Shown in pieces: positions 10,443-23,240 of a stretch of 64,000 nucleotides of DNA. The DNA comes from Patiria miniata. Taxonomy: Eukaryota > Echinodermata > Asteroidea > Valvatida > Asterinidae. The notes under the pieces are model-generated. The model saw nothing but the letters and a program-made list of their open reading frames with translations, searched no databases and had not been told where the DNA came from. The stretch covers positions 43,221,553-43,285,552 of the forward strand of contig NW_024037069.1 in NCBI RefSeq assembly GCF_015706575.1, in the 5' to 3' direction. The position numbers and the translations under genes were made by a program. Each line of letters begins with the position of its first letter. Position 1 is the first letter of the stretch.

Positions 10443-12440
10443 TCACAATATTGTGTCCGCAGAAGTTTTGTGTAGATCTGATGGATGGTAGGGTTGGCTA
10501 ACTAGCCCCCCCCCCCTCCTTATCCAGAATGACCAATGTAATTATTTGCATAACATATATTTATCTTGTCCTAGTAATAAATCCAAAAAGAAATCTGAAT
10601 TCTTCATCTGAATTGAGATTGATGAAATGCATTGATTCCTTTTGTGAACTATCAATCACTATTTAATAAAATCACTATTTAACTATTTAACAAAACCTCT
10701 TTCATCCAAAAATACGATTTCAAGAATCGTCACAATTCCCTTCAAACATCACCAACGATAAAACCTCAGTTTAAAAGTAAAAATAGTCAACCAAGTCCTT
10801 TTGAAGGCCCATCTTTAAAAAAACCGTGGATTTTATAAATCATATCGTTTGCCTGTCCGGGGTTGTTAATAAAGATATTGTTATTGACAGTTATTGAAAC
10901 AAGTATTGTGTCATTTTTGTTGTTGTTCCTAACAGTCAGCATACACAATAAATTGCTGTTTTGGGGACAAAGCAGGTTTTTGGGTCATTGCGTCTAAATG
11001 GTAATATTCTTCGAATGGATTGATCAATTTCAGTAAAAAATGTTTCATTTGAAAGTAGCTTATGAAATTGGCTTTCCAGTCATTGTTTTTGGTGCTACAT
11101 ATTTTTTAAAATATGAAGTACAATTTTTGGGGTTTGGGTTCCACTTTTTTGACTCGCCTCTATCTTGCAGAGTAGTTAATAAACTGACATAATTGACACA
11201 ATAGACCTTACGCAAAGTGGCTGACCGTCTTGGCGAGCATCAGTTGTTATTTTAATTCAGCAACAGTGAATGCACAAAAGGTCCACTTGTGCATGTTCCA
11301 GCAAAACAACGGCGAAGATGGCAACTTGGTCTACTTCAAATCCAACAAATTAGGAAATATACTCGGATTTCTCTTGGGTAGTCAAGAAACATTGATTTTT
11401 ATTAAAGGGAATATACAAAATTTGCAAACATTGGAAAACAAAACTACCTATTTTTTACGAAATAACTTAGTAGGATGTTGGTAAATGAAAGTCTAAAGCA
11501 TCCTGCAAAATTATGGCACCTGGTGTGAAGTCATTTTCAAGAAAAGTGGTATTTTGTATAAATTTCCAACGGTGGTCGTCCGACCACCATAGGAAAAACC
11601 TAACTATTTTTCAACTACTGCTCCAAATTTACCATTTGTTTTTTCAATCCAAATTTTGTTTGCTATTGATTACATGTTCATGAACGGATGCTAGACTGGT
11701 TTCCTTACCTTACAATTTTCCGGCACTACTTGAACATTTTTGTTTTTCTTGGTTTTTCCAGCATTTTCGAACACAAAACTTCAAACTTGTCAGTGTAACA
11801 ATATTTGATATATTATACTAACCCCTCAAATAGTTCATTTCTGAAAATTACACAATGATTGTGGGTAATTTTTCCTCCAAAAGATTATCACTTCTAACAA
11901 GTAAACAAATTAAGCCCTGAAGCCTTCCACTTCATTGTAAACTCGATGATTTTGGGCGATTTTCGTAACCTCCAAAGTTGCGTTCCCGTGCTCAAAGTCA
12001 ATTATTTTTTGCAGGAATAAATTTGTCAACTTGTGTGTTTTATTCCAACAAAAAAAAACCTCCTTTTCCTTGTTTGGATGTACTGGTCCAAATTTCAATC
12101 CGAATTTGTAAAAATATACACTTCAAAGTCACTCTGGTCCAACCTTTGAACACTTTCAATAAGAGAGTTTGAGGGTAAAGAAACTCATTTTCGTGTACAA
12201 ATCGAGAGAGGGTCGAAAGCTATTTTCAAAATACGCCTATTTTTAACCAGAATTACTTTCCTGGGTTGAAATTCGGACCACATATCCCTTACATAAAACA
12301 CTTTAATTTACGACTGATAGTTCACCTTGGAAATTCCTACTTTTTTTAAAGTAAAATCCATACTATTCACTAGTTAGAAATTGCCGCGTGGAGACCTTCA
12401 CAAGACATTTTTTATTATGTACAGCAACGTACATGTACGT
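10443..12440. other. Gene-poor repeat flank of the 12-19 kb array
   Basis: AT-rich, no gene recognised. The portion 11390-11880 is a copy of a dispersed repeat also present at 24030-24580 and partly at 15450-15720. The open frame at 11230-11484 falls at this repeat and resembles no family I know. Confidence 0.55.
11390..11880. repeat. Dispersed repeat R, copy 1, with a hairpin
   Basis: Aligns over about 500 bp with 24030-24580 (shared words GCATCCTG, ATGGCACCTGGT, TTCAAGAAAAGTGGTATTTT, CATTTTCGAAC). It contains a hairpin: GGTGGTCG (11571-11578) pairs with CGACCACC (11581-11588). Confidence 0.65.
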
Positions 12441-12450
12441 GGGATCCTCA

Positions 12451-15400
12451 TCATCACGCGTGGTCACTGTGTGGTGAACCATATGAAGGTATACTTTTTT
12501 CTGGGTTGAATCCACGCATGCTTTGGTGCATAACGGCACCATTTGAAAATTCCCTCAAAAACGTGTTTCTGGAGCGGTAGTGAAAGAAGCGGCAGCGGCC
12601 CTCGCTATCAATAGGAATTGCACTATGGCCGGTTTTACGGCCCGACATTTCACTCCGTCAAAGAAAACACTAATCTGCGAGATTCTGTGGGCAGTTCGGT
12701 GTTTCCCTCAATGCACGAGAAACGGGCTAAAACGGACCGGTTGAAAATACAAAATGTCGCCCTAATGTACATCTCGGTGAAACATAGCTTTTCCATTGCA
12801 ATAGCACTAAATGTGCTCGTAGTCCGGCGGCCCATAGGCAACCACGTAAATGCGGGATTCTGCAGAACCACGAGGGACATTCTTTTGTACACAGCGGCTG
12901 CGGTAGAAAATGGCGCTAAAATGCGATTTTCAATGAGGTGGTGCAATTGGGTAAGGAGTCGCTTATCCCATTGAAATCACGTAGTGAAGTGGGTTTCGCC
13001 AGTTGAATGCAATTGAACCGGGAGAACCCACACTTCGTGGACGTTAGCAGATCCTTCCGCTTGTCTAGTGTACATAAACTGCTTGGCTTGAAAATGCTCT
13101 GAAAACGTGTTTTCTGAACCGATTGTGTGCTGTTTTGTGCAGTCCCCCGTTTCAATATGAATTGCACTACGTTCGGGCTTTGCTTGTGGAAAATGTGACT
13201 CGTGAAAGAAAACACCAATCTGCGAGATTTTGTGGGAAGTTCGCCGTTTCCATCAATGCACGAGAACCCAGCACAAATGCAGCGGTTGAAACATAACTGT
13301 CCCATTGCAATGTGTGTTTTGATTTATATTCTACGGCCTTATTCACACTGTGTGATTACAGCGCGATCACAGTGTGTTAACCATATGAAAAGGCAATTTT
13401 TGTGGGCGATTCCACGCATTCCTTTGTGTATAAAGGCATCGTTAGAAAATTCCCTCAAAACGTGTTTCTGGAGTAGTGGCGCAAAAGGACCAGCAGGGAT
13501 GTCACTCCATAGGAATTGCACTGTAACCGGCTTTCCTAGCGAAAATTTCTGTCCGTGAAAGAAAACGCCAATCTGCGAGATTATGTAGGCAGTTCGCTGT
13601 TTCTTACAATGCACGAGAAACGAGCACAAATTGACCGGTTGGGAAACACAGAAAGTCGCCCTAATGTTCATCTTCCAAACATATAACTTTTCCATTGCAA
13701 AAGCACTACGCGTGCTTGTAGTGTGTCGGCCGACAGGCAACCACGTAAATGCGGGATTCTGTGCAATCATCAGAGGCATTCTTTTGTACACGGCGGTTGC
13801 GGTAGAAAATGGCGCTAAAATGCGATTTTCAATGAGGCGGTGCAACTAGGTGACAACGAGCTCGCTCATGATTTGTCACCTTCGAGAGAGCTGGATCTGC
13901 CCGAGTGCCCGTGCACCAGATTTGAAATCCGGTGTAGCGAGAATATCCATCTCCATGAAACATGGATTCATTGGTAGTACTAGTATTGCGCACAAAATTC
14001 CTTAAAAGCTGATGTGACATTACTGTATGTTTTTTGTTCCAAAGAATAGCGCTCAAGTATTGCAATATTCCCAGATAATTTTGTTTTGACAAAAAAAGAG
14101 GGGAATCCACGGGGATGGTTTATGGAAATTGTAAAGGAAGAAAGAATTACAAGTATTTACAACAATGTCTCATTCAAAAGTGAATAACTTTTATATATAT
14201 TGCTATAAAAATAGCAATTTAGAAAAGTAATGTTGGCATGTTATTTTTTCGGGATGAAAATCGAAAATAGCATGAGGAATGTCATTCCATTAGATTCCAT
14301 TGGATTGATTTATCATTTATTGCTAAATATAGCAACATTTGGGTCAACAATTTCAATCCGAATTTGTAAGAAATACGGACACTTTGAACCCCAAAAGCGT
14401 GTTCTGATTTTGCGTAGTTATTCTACGGCCTTACTGTACCGTGCCACACACTACACTGTGTGATAACGGTGTGATCACTGTGTGGTGACCATTATGAAAA
14501 GGCAATTTTTTTCTGGTCGATTCCACGCATGCCTTTGTGTATATCGGCCCCGTTAGAAAATTTCCTCAAAACGTGTTTCTGGAGCGGTGGTGCAATAGGA
14601 CCAGCAGCTATTTCTCTCCATAGGAATTGCACTGCAACTGGTTTTTCTGGGGGAAATTTCCGTCCCTCAAAGAAAACGCCAATCTGCCAGATTATGTGGG
14701 CAGTTCGCTATTTCTCTTTATGCACGAGATGGAGACGCTGAATGGCGCCCTAATGTGCATATATATCTGCAAAACATAAATTTTCCATTGCACTAGCACT
14801 ACGCCCATACTGCCACACTATGTGATAACAGCGTGATCGCAGTGTGTTGACCATATGAAAAGGCAATTTTTGTGGGCGATTCCACGCATGCCTTTGTGCA
14901 CAACGGCACCGTTTGAAAATTCCCTCAAAAACGTGTTTCTGGAGTAGCGGCGCAAAAGGACCAGCAGCGATTTCACTTCATAGGAATTGCACTGTAACCC
15001 GGCTAGAAGACGAAAATTTCCCTCCGTCAAAGAAAACGCCAATCTGCGAGATTATGTGGGCAGTTCGCAATTTATTTCAATGCACAAGAAACCGAGCACA
15101 AATTTACCGGTTGGAAACACAGACAGTCGCGACTTAACCACGTAAATGCAGGATCCTGTACAATCATCAGAGACATTCTTTTGTGCACGGCGGTTGCGGT
15201 AGAAAATGGCGCAAAAATGCGATTTTCAATGAGGTGGTGCAACTATGACGAGCTCCTCCATTCCATTGAAATCACGTAGTGAGGTCGCCCGTTGAATGAA
15301 GTTGAACCGCGAGAACCCCCACACTTCGTGGACGTTTGCAGATCCTTTCGCATGTCTTTGTATTTATCTGCATCGCTTGGAAATGCTCTGAAAACGTGTT

Positions 15401-18400
15401 TCCTGGACCGATTGTGGTTCGTCTCGTGTCAATATGATTATTCTTGGGGCCTTACAACATTTGCAAACATCAAAAAAAAAAATTACGAAATCATTTTGAA
15501 ATACCTTGCTAGACTGTTAGTGAATGACAGTGAAAAGCATCCTGTAAAATCATGGCACCTGGTATGGAACCAGACTACAGAAAAATAATTGTTTTTCTTG
15601 GTTTTATAGCATTTTCGAACCCAAAACCTCGAAAAAGTCAGTGTAACTATATTTGCTGTATTCCCCCCCCCATTTCTGAAAATTACAGCAAAAGCAAATG
15701 ATGTATATTCCCTTTAATACATTTTAATACCGGCTTGCAACCGTGAACATAACCGTGCCACACCGTGTGATCACTGTGTGGTGACCATATGAACATGCAA
15801 TTTTTCTGGTCGACATACACGCATGCCTTTGTGTATAACAGTACCGTTTGAAAATTCCCTCAAACCGTGTTTCTGGAGCGGTGGTGCAACAGGACCAGCA
15901 GCGGTTTCTCTCCATTGGAATTGCACTGTAACTGGTTTTTCTGACAGAAATTTCCACGCGACAAAGAAAACGCCAATCTGCGAGATTCTGTGGGCAGTTC
16001 GCTATTTCTTTCAGTGCACGAGAAACGATCACGAATGGACCGGTTGGAACCACAGAATGTCGCCCTAATGTGCATCTCGGCAGAACATAACTTTTCCATT
16101 GCAATAGCACTAGGCGTACTGCAGCGGGCCGGCTCATAAGCAACCACGTTATTGCGGGATTATGTAGAACGCTAAGGGACATTCTTTTGTATACAGCGGC
16201 TGAGGTAGAAATGGCTCTAAAACGTGTTTCCTGGACCGATTGTGGTGCTTTTCTGGTGTACCCCTGTTTCAATATGAATTGCACTATGCCCGGGTTTTGC
16301 TTGTGAAATTCTCACTCCTCAAAGAAAACACCAATCTGCGAGATTTTGTGGGCAACAGCTCGCTGTTTCCCTCAATGCACAAACGGGCACAATGGACCCG
16401 TTGGAAACACAGAATGTCGCCCTTATGTGCATCTCGTCAAAACATAACTTTTCCATTGCAATAGCAGCAGGCAGTGCTGGCTCATACATATAGGTACCAC
16501 GTAAATGCGGGATTCTGTACAGTCCGTCCGTGCCACATCACACTGTATGATCACTGTGTGCTGACCAGATGAAAAGGCAACTTTTCATGGTAGATTTTCA
16601 CATATGCCTTTCTGTATAACGGCACCGTTGAAAACCCCCTCAAAACGCGTTTCCAGAGCGGTAGAGGAGCAACCGGCACAGCGGTCTCTCTCCATAGGAA
16701 TCGCACCATGGCCGGTTTTACGGGCAGACTTTTCACTCCGTCGAAGAAAACACCAATCTGCGAGATTCTATGGACAGTTCGCTATTTCCCTCATCAATGC
16801 ACGAGAAACCAGCACAAATGGATCTGTATGATACACAGAATGTCGCCCTAATGTGCATTTCGGTGAAACATAACTTTTCCATTGCAATAGCACTACGCGT
16901 CCTTCAGTGCGGCGGCTCATAGGCAACCACGTAAATGCGGGATTCTGTTGAGTCATAAGGGACATTCGTTTGTACACAGCGGCCGCGGTAGAAAATGACG
17001 CAAACACGCGAGCTCCCATTGAAATCACGTAGTGAGGTGGGTTACGCCAGTTGAATGAATTTTCACCTGGGAATCTGCCCGTGCCTAATGCATACAGTTG
17101 AAATCCAGCAATCAAAAGTCACTCAAAGTCAATCACAAATCATCTATGTGCAAGTTGCTCCGTCTCAAGTCAAACAACCAGCTTAAACAAATGTACTGTA
17201 AAAACAAAATGTCAAAAACATTACTGTTCTTTTGTTCCAAAGAATAGCACTCAAGATAATTATTGTTACAATAACATCCCTGAAATATGAAGCCCGGGAA
17301 GGGACAGGGTGGAAATTTTTTTTTGGAGTTTGCTAATTCGTTCGCACGAATTACTAATTCGTGGGAACGAATTAGTAATTCGTTCGCACGAATTAGTAAT
17401 TCGTTCGAACGAATTACTAATACATGCGAACGAATTACCAATTCATTCGCACGAATCGATAATTCGTTTGCACGAACTACTAATTCGTTCCCACGAATAA
17501 CGAATAGGAATTCGTGCGAACAAATTACTAATTCGTTCGAACGAATTACTAATTCGTTCGAACGAATTAGTAATTTGTTCGCACGAATTCCTATTCGAAC
17601 GAATAAATAATTCGTGCGAACGAATTGGGAATTCGTGCCCACGAAATAGCAATTCGTGCGAACGAATGAGCAATTCGTGCGAAGGAATGAGCAATTCGTG
17701 CGAACGAATTATCGATTCGTGCGAATGAATTAGTAATTCGTGCAAACGAATTAGGAAATTCCAAAAAAATTTCCACCCTGTCCCTTCCCGGGCTTCATAC
17801 TGAAAAGTATTTTGTGTTGAAAAATAAAAGATGGAATCGAAGTGGTTTTGGGATTATTACAAATTACCAGCCAGAAATTGTAAAGAAAAAAAATGTATTT
17901 GCAACGTAGGCCAACGTGGTCAATGTCTCATTCAACAGTGGTCACTTTCGTATTGCTAAAAAGATGGCAATTAATGTTTGCTTCATTGTTTTGGGATGAA
18001 ACTAAAAAATAGCTTGAGCAATGGAATTTTGATAAAAGCATCCTTATTTCATTAGTTTCCATGGCGAAATATAAAGCAACAGTAGGGTCAACATTTCAAT
18101 CCGAATACATGCACATGAGTTTTGGTTTGTGTGGGTATTCTTTTGGCACAGTGTGATCACTGTGTGGTGACTATAATAAATGCACAATTTTTTGGGCGAT
18201 TGCGCGCATGCATTTGCGTGTAACGGTACGGTTTGAACATTCCCTCAAAACGTGTTTCTGGAGCGGTGGTGCAACAGGACCAGCAGCTCTTTCTCTCCAT
18301 AGGAATTGCACTGTAACCGATTTTTCTTGCGGAAATTTCCGTCCGTCAAAGAAAACACCAATCTGCGAGAATCTGTGGGCAGTTGGGTATTTCATTCAGT

Positions 18401-18420
18401 GGACGAGAAACAGAGGTGGC
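12451..18420 (+). repeat. Array of at least seven copies of a complex repeat
   Basis: Copies in the same orientation begin near 12451, 13347, 14455, 14817, 15762, 16542 and 18148. Each opens with one to three 11-bp direct repeats like ACTGTGTGATC, then a block with CGCATGCCTTTGTGTATAA, CCCTCAAAACGTGTTTCTGG, GGAATTGCACTGTAACC, AAAGAAAACACCAATCTGCG, GCAGTTCGCTGTTTC and CCACGTAAATGCGGGATTCT. Copies differ in length (about 0.36 to 1.6 kb) and by internal deletion. Sub-blocks inside a copy resemble each other, suggesting an older short unit. Several frames stay open by chance on both strands; none is conserved as a protein between copies, so I call no gene. The 21-bp fold-back element (17286-17799) is inserted between the last two copies. 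Confidence 0.8.
17286..17799. mobile_element. Fold-back element filled with 21-bp palindromic units
   Basis: The left end TATGAAGCCCGGGAAGGG, continuing to GACAGGGTGGAAATTTTT, is repeated inverted at the right end. A 6-bp CTGAAA lies on each side (17280-17285 and 17800-17805), consistent with a target duplication. The interior (about 17330-17755) is some twenty units of 21 bp with palindromic core CGAATTANTAATTCG and a variable GTTCGCA-like linker; one unit is 27 bp and one 16. Because 21 is a multiple of 3, all frames stay open and encode heptads such as NSFARIT; these are not taken as genes. Confidence 0.85.
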
Positions 18421-18969
18421 AGCAAGTCATTTTTTGCAAGTCCAAGTCAAGTCACAAGTCGTTGTTTGCATGATGCTAAAAATGCGATTTTCACTGAGGA
18501 TCCAATTGAAATCCAGTTGGAGTTAACTGGTTTCAACTGGAATTTTCTTTCCACTTGGGAAAGCTGGATCTGTCCCGTGTACGGTGCGTGCATCAGAGTT
18601 GAAATCAAATAGAAAGTGAAAGTCAATCTTCAATAGCAAGTTGTTCAGTCTCAAGTCAAACAACCAGCTATTCCAATGTAATGTAAAACAATGCATTTCT
18701 TTCCAAAGCTAATATTAATTGCAGCACAAGTTAATAAGCATTCAAGATGTCTCATTACAAAGTGAATATTTTTATGTTGCTAGAAAATGAACGAATAGAA
18801 AAGGAAGGTTAGCTGTTCAAGTCTTGGGATGAACTCGAAAATTGCACGAAAAATGTCATTTAAAAAGTATCCCTCCATTCCATTTTATTCCATTGCAAAA
18901 ATTACAGCAACATTTGTTGGATCACAATTTCATTCCAAATTTGTAGGAAATACAGCTCAAACCATGTTC

Positions 18970-19690
18970 TAAAATTTGAACGTAATAAAAATATAAAGAG
19001 TAAGTTATATATACCCGTAGTGTTTGCAGTGGAAAAGTTATATTTCATTATTACTAGGGACATGTACATTGTCATTACGCGACATTGTGTATCAACCGGT
19101 CCATTGTACCCGTTTTCTTCGGCATTGAGTTAACAGAAATTATTTTTGGGCCTACACAAGTAGGAATTATATGACATACGCCATTATGTTTGGGCCTGCT
19201 AGAAAAGAATTATTTGAAATATGGTAGATATATGGGAAACATGCATTGTTGAAATGGGTAGCAATATACATGTACATTAATGTTATAAATGACATGTATA
19301 GCATATTTGTTTTTAAAAATTGGTTGAATACTGTAAATATAATGGTACTTAGTTCTTAAAGTGTTAATGAGCCAAGTTTGAGAAGAGCTCCATTTTCTTC
19401 TCGAGCAGAATATGTTGAGCGCCAAAATGTGTTATTGTGTATGCATGCACTGTTTATATTGTCTTTTCACACGTTGCACGTACCATAACTCCATGCACGT
19501 ACAGATACTATAGAGAGGGGCATAGTTCTAGTACAGGGGGTCCAAGCTTTGTGTTTACATTGTATACAGTGTATACATACACAGTGTACACGTACATGTA
19601 CATGTACGCGTACATGTACATTGTATACAGTGTACCATATTCAAGTAGCTTATGCACACGGCACACTTGGTCTCATGTGGATACGCCCAC
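18970..19690. other. AT-rich spacer upstream of H4
   Basis: No gene seen. Ends in a microsatellite-like stretch (19556-19632) of TACATGTA, GTGTAC and GTATAC words, a motif repeated at 25320-25360 and 51279-51366. Confidence 0.5.
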
Positions 19691-19700
19691 TAATAAATAA

Positions 19701-20102
<402 letters not shown>

Positions 20103-20131
20103 GCAGTCAACTACCATCATTCAAACCAACC

Positions 20132-20172
20132 GGCTCTTTTCAGAGCCACACAATTTCAAAAAAGAGAGAGAA
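20132..20172 (+). terminator. H4 histone 3' stem-loop and downstream element
   Basis: GGCTCTTTTCAGAGCC (20132-20147) is the canonical SLBP-bound stem-loop with a four-base loop, followed by ACAC and a purine-rich stretch (CAAAAAAGAGAGAGAAA) that fits the U7 snRNA target. It directs non-polyadenylated 3' end formation. Confidence 0.95.
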
Positions 20173-20664
20173 ATTCATGTCTGTCTTTTTGTGCTCATTT
20201 AGTCATTTATTGAAATAAAGAATAAGTTATAATATAAGAACGAGTAGTTTATAGGCCTAGGCCTAGTACTAGTACTACTAGGCAAGATTTTTTTAAAAGT
20301 TATTTTACAGTAGGAATTTGGATCATGATGGCATGGTACGATCCTCGAGAATTTTCCTATTGTAATCTTATTGAGATGGCAAACATTCAGTTATCCCATT
20401 TGTACTTAATCGGGTAGGCAATTTCCAGCCACCTTTTGAAAATGAAAGACAACCGACACATCAGTACACATGTAGTACAAGACTTTATGGACATGATGTA
20501 CATGTACTATTCTGTTAAGTAATACATGTACACTTTCAGTCACTTCATACAATTTTCAGACCCTTTTTAAAATTTAATTTCATCCTTATGTCCCTATAGT
20601 TATAATTATTGTAACTGATTATAGAAAGTGCTTCGGGCTAAGTTGCAGATAAATTTGAGGTAAG
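20173..20664. other. Spacer after H4, no gene
   Basis: AT-rich, with short palindromic stretches (AGGCCTAGGCCTAGTACTAG around 20258) and several TACATGTA words. Nothing coding seen. Confidence 0.5.
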
Positions 20665-20790
20665 GCAAAAAACAAATAGTCGGTCTCTGGTCAGATACCT
20701 TGGTGTCCTCCATCATTTACGTTGATGCTGCCCTCCATCATTTCCTCTGTGCCCTTCCCCATTCCCTGGTGCCTCTCAGCTCAGCTGATC
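20665..20790. mobile_element. Partial Harbinger-like MITE end
   Basis: Carries AGTCGGTCTCTGGTCAG, the end of the Harbinger-like MITEs, then the GGTGTCCTCC and GGTGCC words in the orientation of the opposite end of those elements. Only one end is evident. A further fragment (AAGTGTCCTCC...TTGGTGCCCCTGA) occurs at about 23249. Confidence 0.5.
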
Positions 20791-21479
20791 CTTTCAACAT
20801 GTTCAAATTATCCGTTCCCCACTGCAATTCTGAATCTCATAAAGCTTTTTATTTTCAGCGCATAGTTAGTACACATCGAACCCGGCAGCTCCCACTTGCA
20901 GCCAGATCAGATTCCTCATTTTCATCGTTCAAGACTCAAGTTCTGAAGTTTTTCAAAACAAAATTCAACTGCAGCTTTGAATCCGATGATGTTTGTACAT
21001 GTACCTGGGTGTCGGCACTGTCGTTGTGCTGGCTGTAGATTTTAATAAATTCCAATTTCTTTTTATTCCGCTCGCCAGTCTTCCATCGGAAATTAACACT
21101 CTTCAGTTCTAGTATCGCATACCGCCCCCCTTCTTCCTTCTTTTTTCCCTTGTTTTTTACCCTTTGGCAGTTGTTACTTCCTATCATACGCCCCCCCCCT
21201 TTTTGATAAAAAAAATAAATAATAATAATAGGATCTCGTTTTCCTGCGATATAGAGGTGGGTGGTAGTCACCTGGTCCATCTTGCCAGTCACTGGCTTAA
21301 TCCGTATTCTGGCATAAACTCTTTTTTAATAATTTATTGAAATTGTAAATTCTCTGTTTTTTAATCTGTTAATTATTCTGTATATATTGCAATATTTTTC
21401 ATATCAACCAGCGGAGAAGTGTAATAAAATAAATAAAATAAATATATAAATAAATACAATTTTCCAAATAGATCATAGG

Positions 21480-23232
21480 CAGGCGCGTACGCGGGGGGGG
21501 GGGGGGGGGGTGTTTTGGCTGTTAAACACCCCCCTTTGCCATGTAAAAATATGGAGGGAAAAGAGAGTTATGTGACCGAGCGCGGAACAATTACAAATTA
21601 TGTGCATGTTCTCAACTTTAAGCTTTGAATACAGAAGACACTTTATAAGAGCAAGAATACATAGGCCTATATGTATTTGAAACAAATGAAACAAAATATC
21701 CCCTCAATTTTAAAAACTTCTGCTAAAAAAATCAGGGGAAAAGTGGCCAGGAAACGCCTCAGATTGCACCACGGAGCATCTACGATCCAAAATTTCCCGG
21801 GGCCCTTAACCCTAAAGGGGCCGGGGGGCGGAATCCGCCCGCCCCCCCCTCAACATTTTCCGTGATAGCCTCTAAAAAAAAAATTCGCGACCCGAGCTGT
21901 TATGACTTTTTAGCCTCGAGCTTTGCGCATCTTTTGATACCAAATGCATTGCATTACCAAATCGGACCACGGGTTGCCGCGTAGCGAAAAAAATTTCCGG
22001 CGCTACGCGCCGTGAAAACTGAATTTTCGCATAAACGTCGTGTACACAGAGCAGAATTGCCATTCGTACATATGAATAATTAATTAGCCATAATTCCAAA
22101 ACCCTTTGGCCTATAGTCATGAAATTTCTTGGGTATGTTAAGGAAGAGTTGCTCTATGCATGTGCCGAGTTTCAAAAAATTTCGTCACTCGATGGCCGAG
22201 ATCTTAGGGGGGCGGAATCCGCCCCCCCCCCGGCTGAGAAATGGTCAAAATAACCCGGCCCCTTTAGGGTTAAGCGGGCCCCGGACCCCACGCCGTAAGT
22301 GCTTCGCGCTCCGCGCTCGCATTAGTCCTCCGGCCAAATTCCCTCTATGCTAATTTCACCCTAGCGGTGCCCCCACCTTATTTGTACCTCATTCAGCGAA
22401 TGGCTGAGGCTCGGACTACAAGGGGCCTAAATCCCTTTCCAAAATAGAAAATTGTGAAAAAATACGGAGATGGAACATGGTTCTCAACTTTGAGTACATA
22501 ACAAACTTAATGAAGAACAAAAAAAAATAACAAATTTTAATGGAATTTTCGATGTTTAAAACGTTTTCTAAACGGTGGAAGTGGCCAGGAATCGCCTCAG
22601 ATTGCACCACAGAGCATCTAAAATCCAATTTTTTCCCGGGCCCTTAAGCGGGCCCCGGACCCCACGCCGTAGGGGCTTCGCGCTGCGCGCTCGCAGGTCC
22701 TGGACCCTTCACTACAATTCTAGGCCCCCCCCCCGGCAAATGGCAGTCTGAATCCGCCCCTGTGACCAGAGCGCGTATGTATCCTGTATCTGGAGTTTGG
22801 CCTTAGGGGTGGGGGCGGTTTACACAAAGAATTAGATTCCCAACGGATGAGAATCATGAGATCCAGGGGACGAAGCTGAGTAAATTTAGCCAATTACAAG
22901 AACAGATCCTAGCACTTCCGCAGCCTGTGTCACTTTTTTTCTTGAATTTCTTCTTTTTTTTGTTTAAATGCTGTTTGTTGAGGGAGGGGACTGCCCACAT
23001 TGACCCCTTTACTCATATGTTCATCATAAGACACAGAACATGTTTTGTTTTTTTCGATTTACTATGTTTGGCGCCAACACAAACTCCCGACTTTTATTTT
23101 AGCGTTAGGTTTAGCCCACTGATACTATTTTTATTTCGGGCGCCAACACAATTTACCATTTTCATTACGGTCATAAATGATGACATCCAATTTTGAAACA
23201 CCCCCCTTGAAAAAATCCTGCGTACGCCACTG
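21480..23232. mobile_element. hAT-like non-autonomous element, 1.75 kb, composite
   Basis: Flanked by an 8-bp duplication ATCATAGG (21472-21479, 23233-23240), the hallmark of hAT insertion. Ends are CAGGCGCGTACGCGG and the inverse of CAGTGGCGTACGCAGG. An 18-base G tract follows the left end. The interior holds two copies of the block CCTCAGATTGCACCAC plus GAGCATCTA shared with the smaller MITEs at 42.5, 45.3 and 54.7 kb, and a nested piggyBac-like element at 21810-22269. No transposase frame seen. Confidence 0.75.
21810..22269. mobile_element. piggyBac-like MITE nested in the hAT-like element
   Basis: TTAA flanks both sides (21806-21809, 22270-22273). Terminal repeats are CCCTAAAGGGGCCGGG, inverted. 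Outside, GGGCCC-TTAA-GCGGGCCCC is exactly the uninterrupted sequence found at 22637-22657, 45488-45506 and 54884-54902, so the insertion added one TTAA and nothing else. Confidence 0.88.
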
Positions 23233-23240
23233 ATCATAGG

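Noticed and set aside
12650..16284. Minus- and plus-strand frames of 95-186 codons with similar peptides in several array copies
   Set aside because: The frames are broken at different places in each copy and changes do not spare codon first and second positions; the similarity reflects DNA repeats.
17133..17776. Long open frames on both strands encoding heptad repeats (NSFARIT, SHELVIR)
   Set aside because: They are a by-product of the 21-bp unit length, which is divisible by three; all frames are open and no conserved start or splice context exists.
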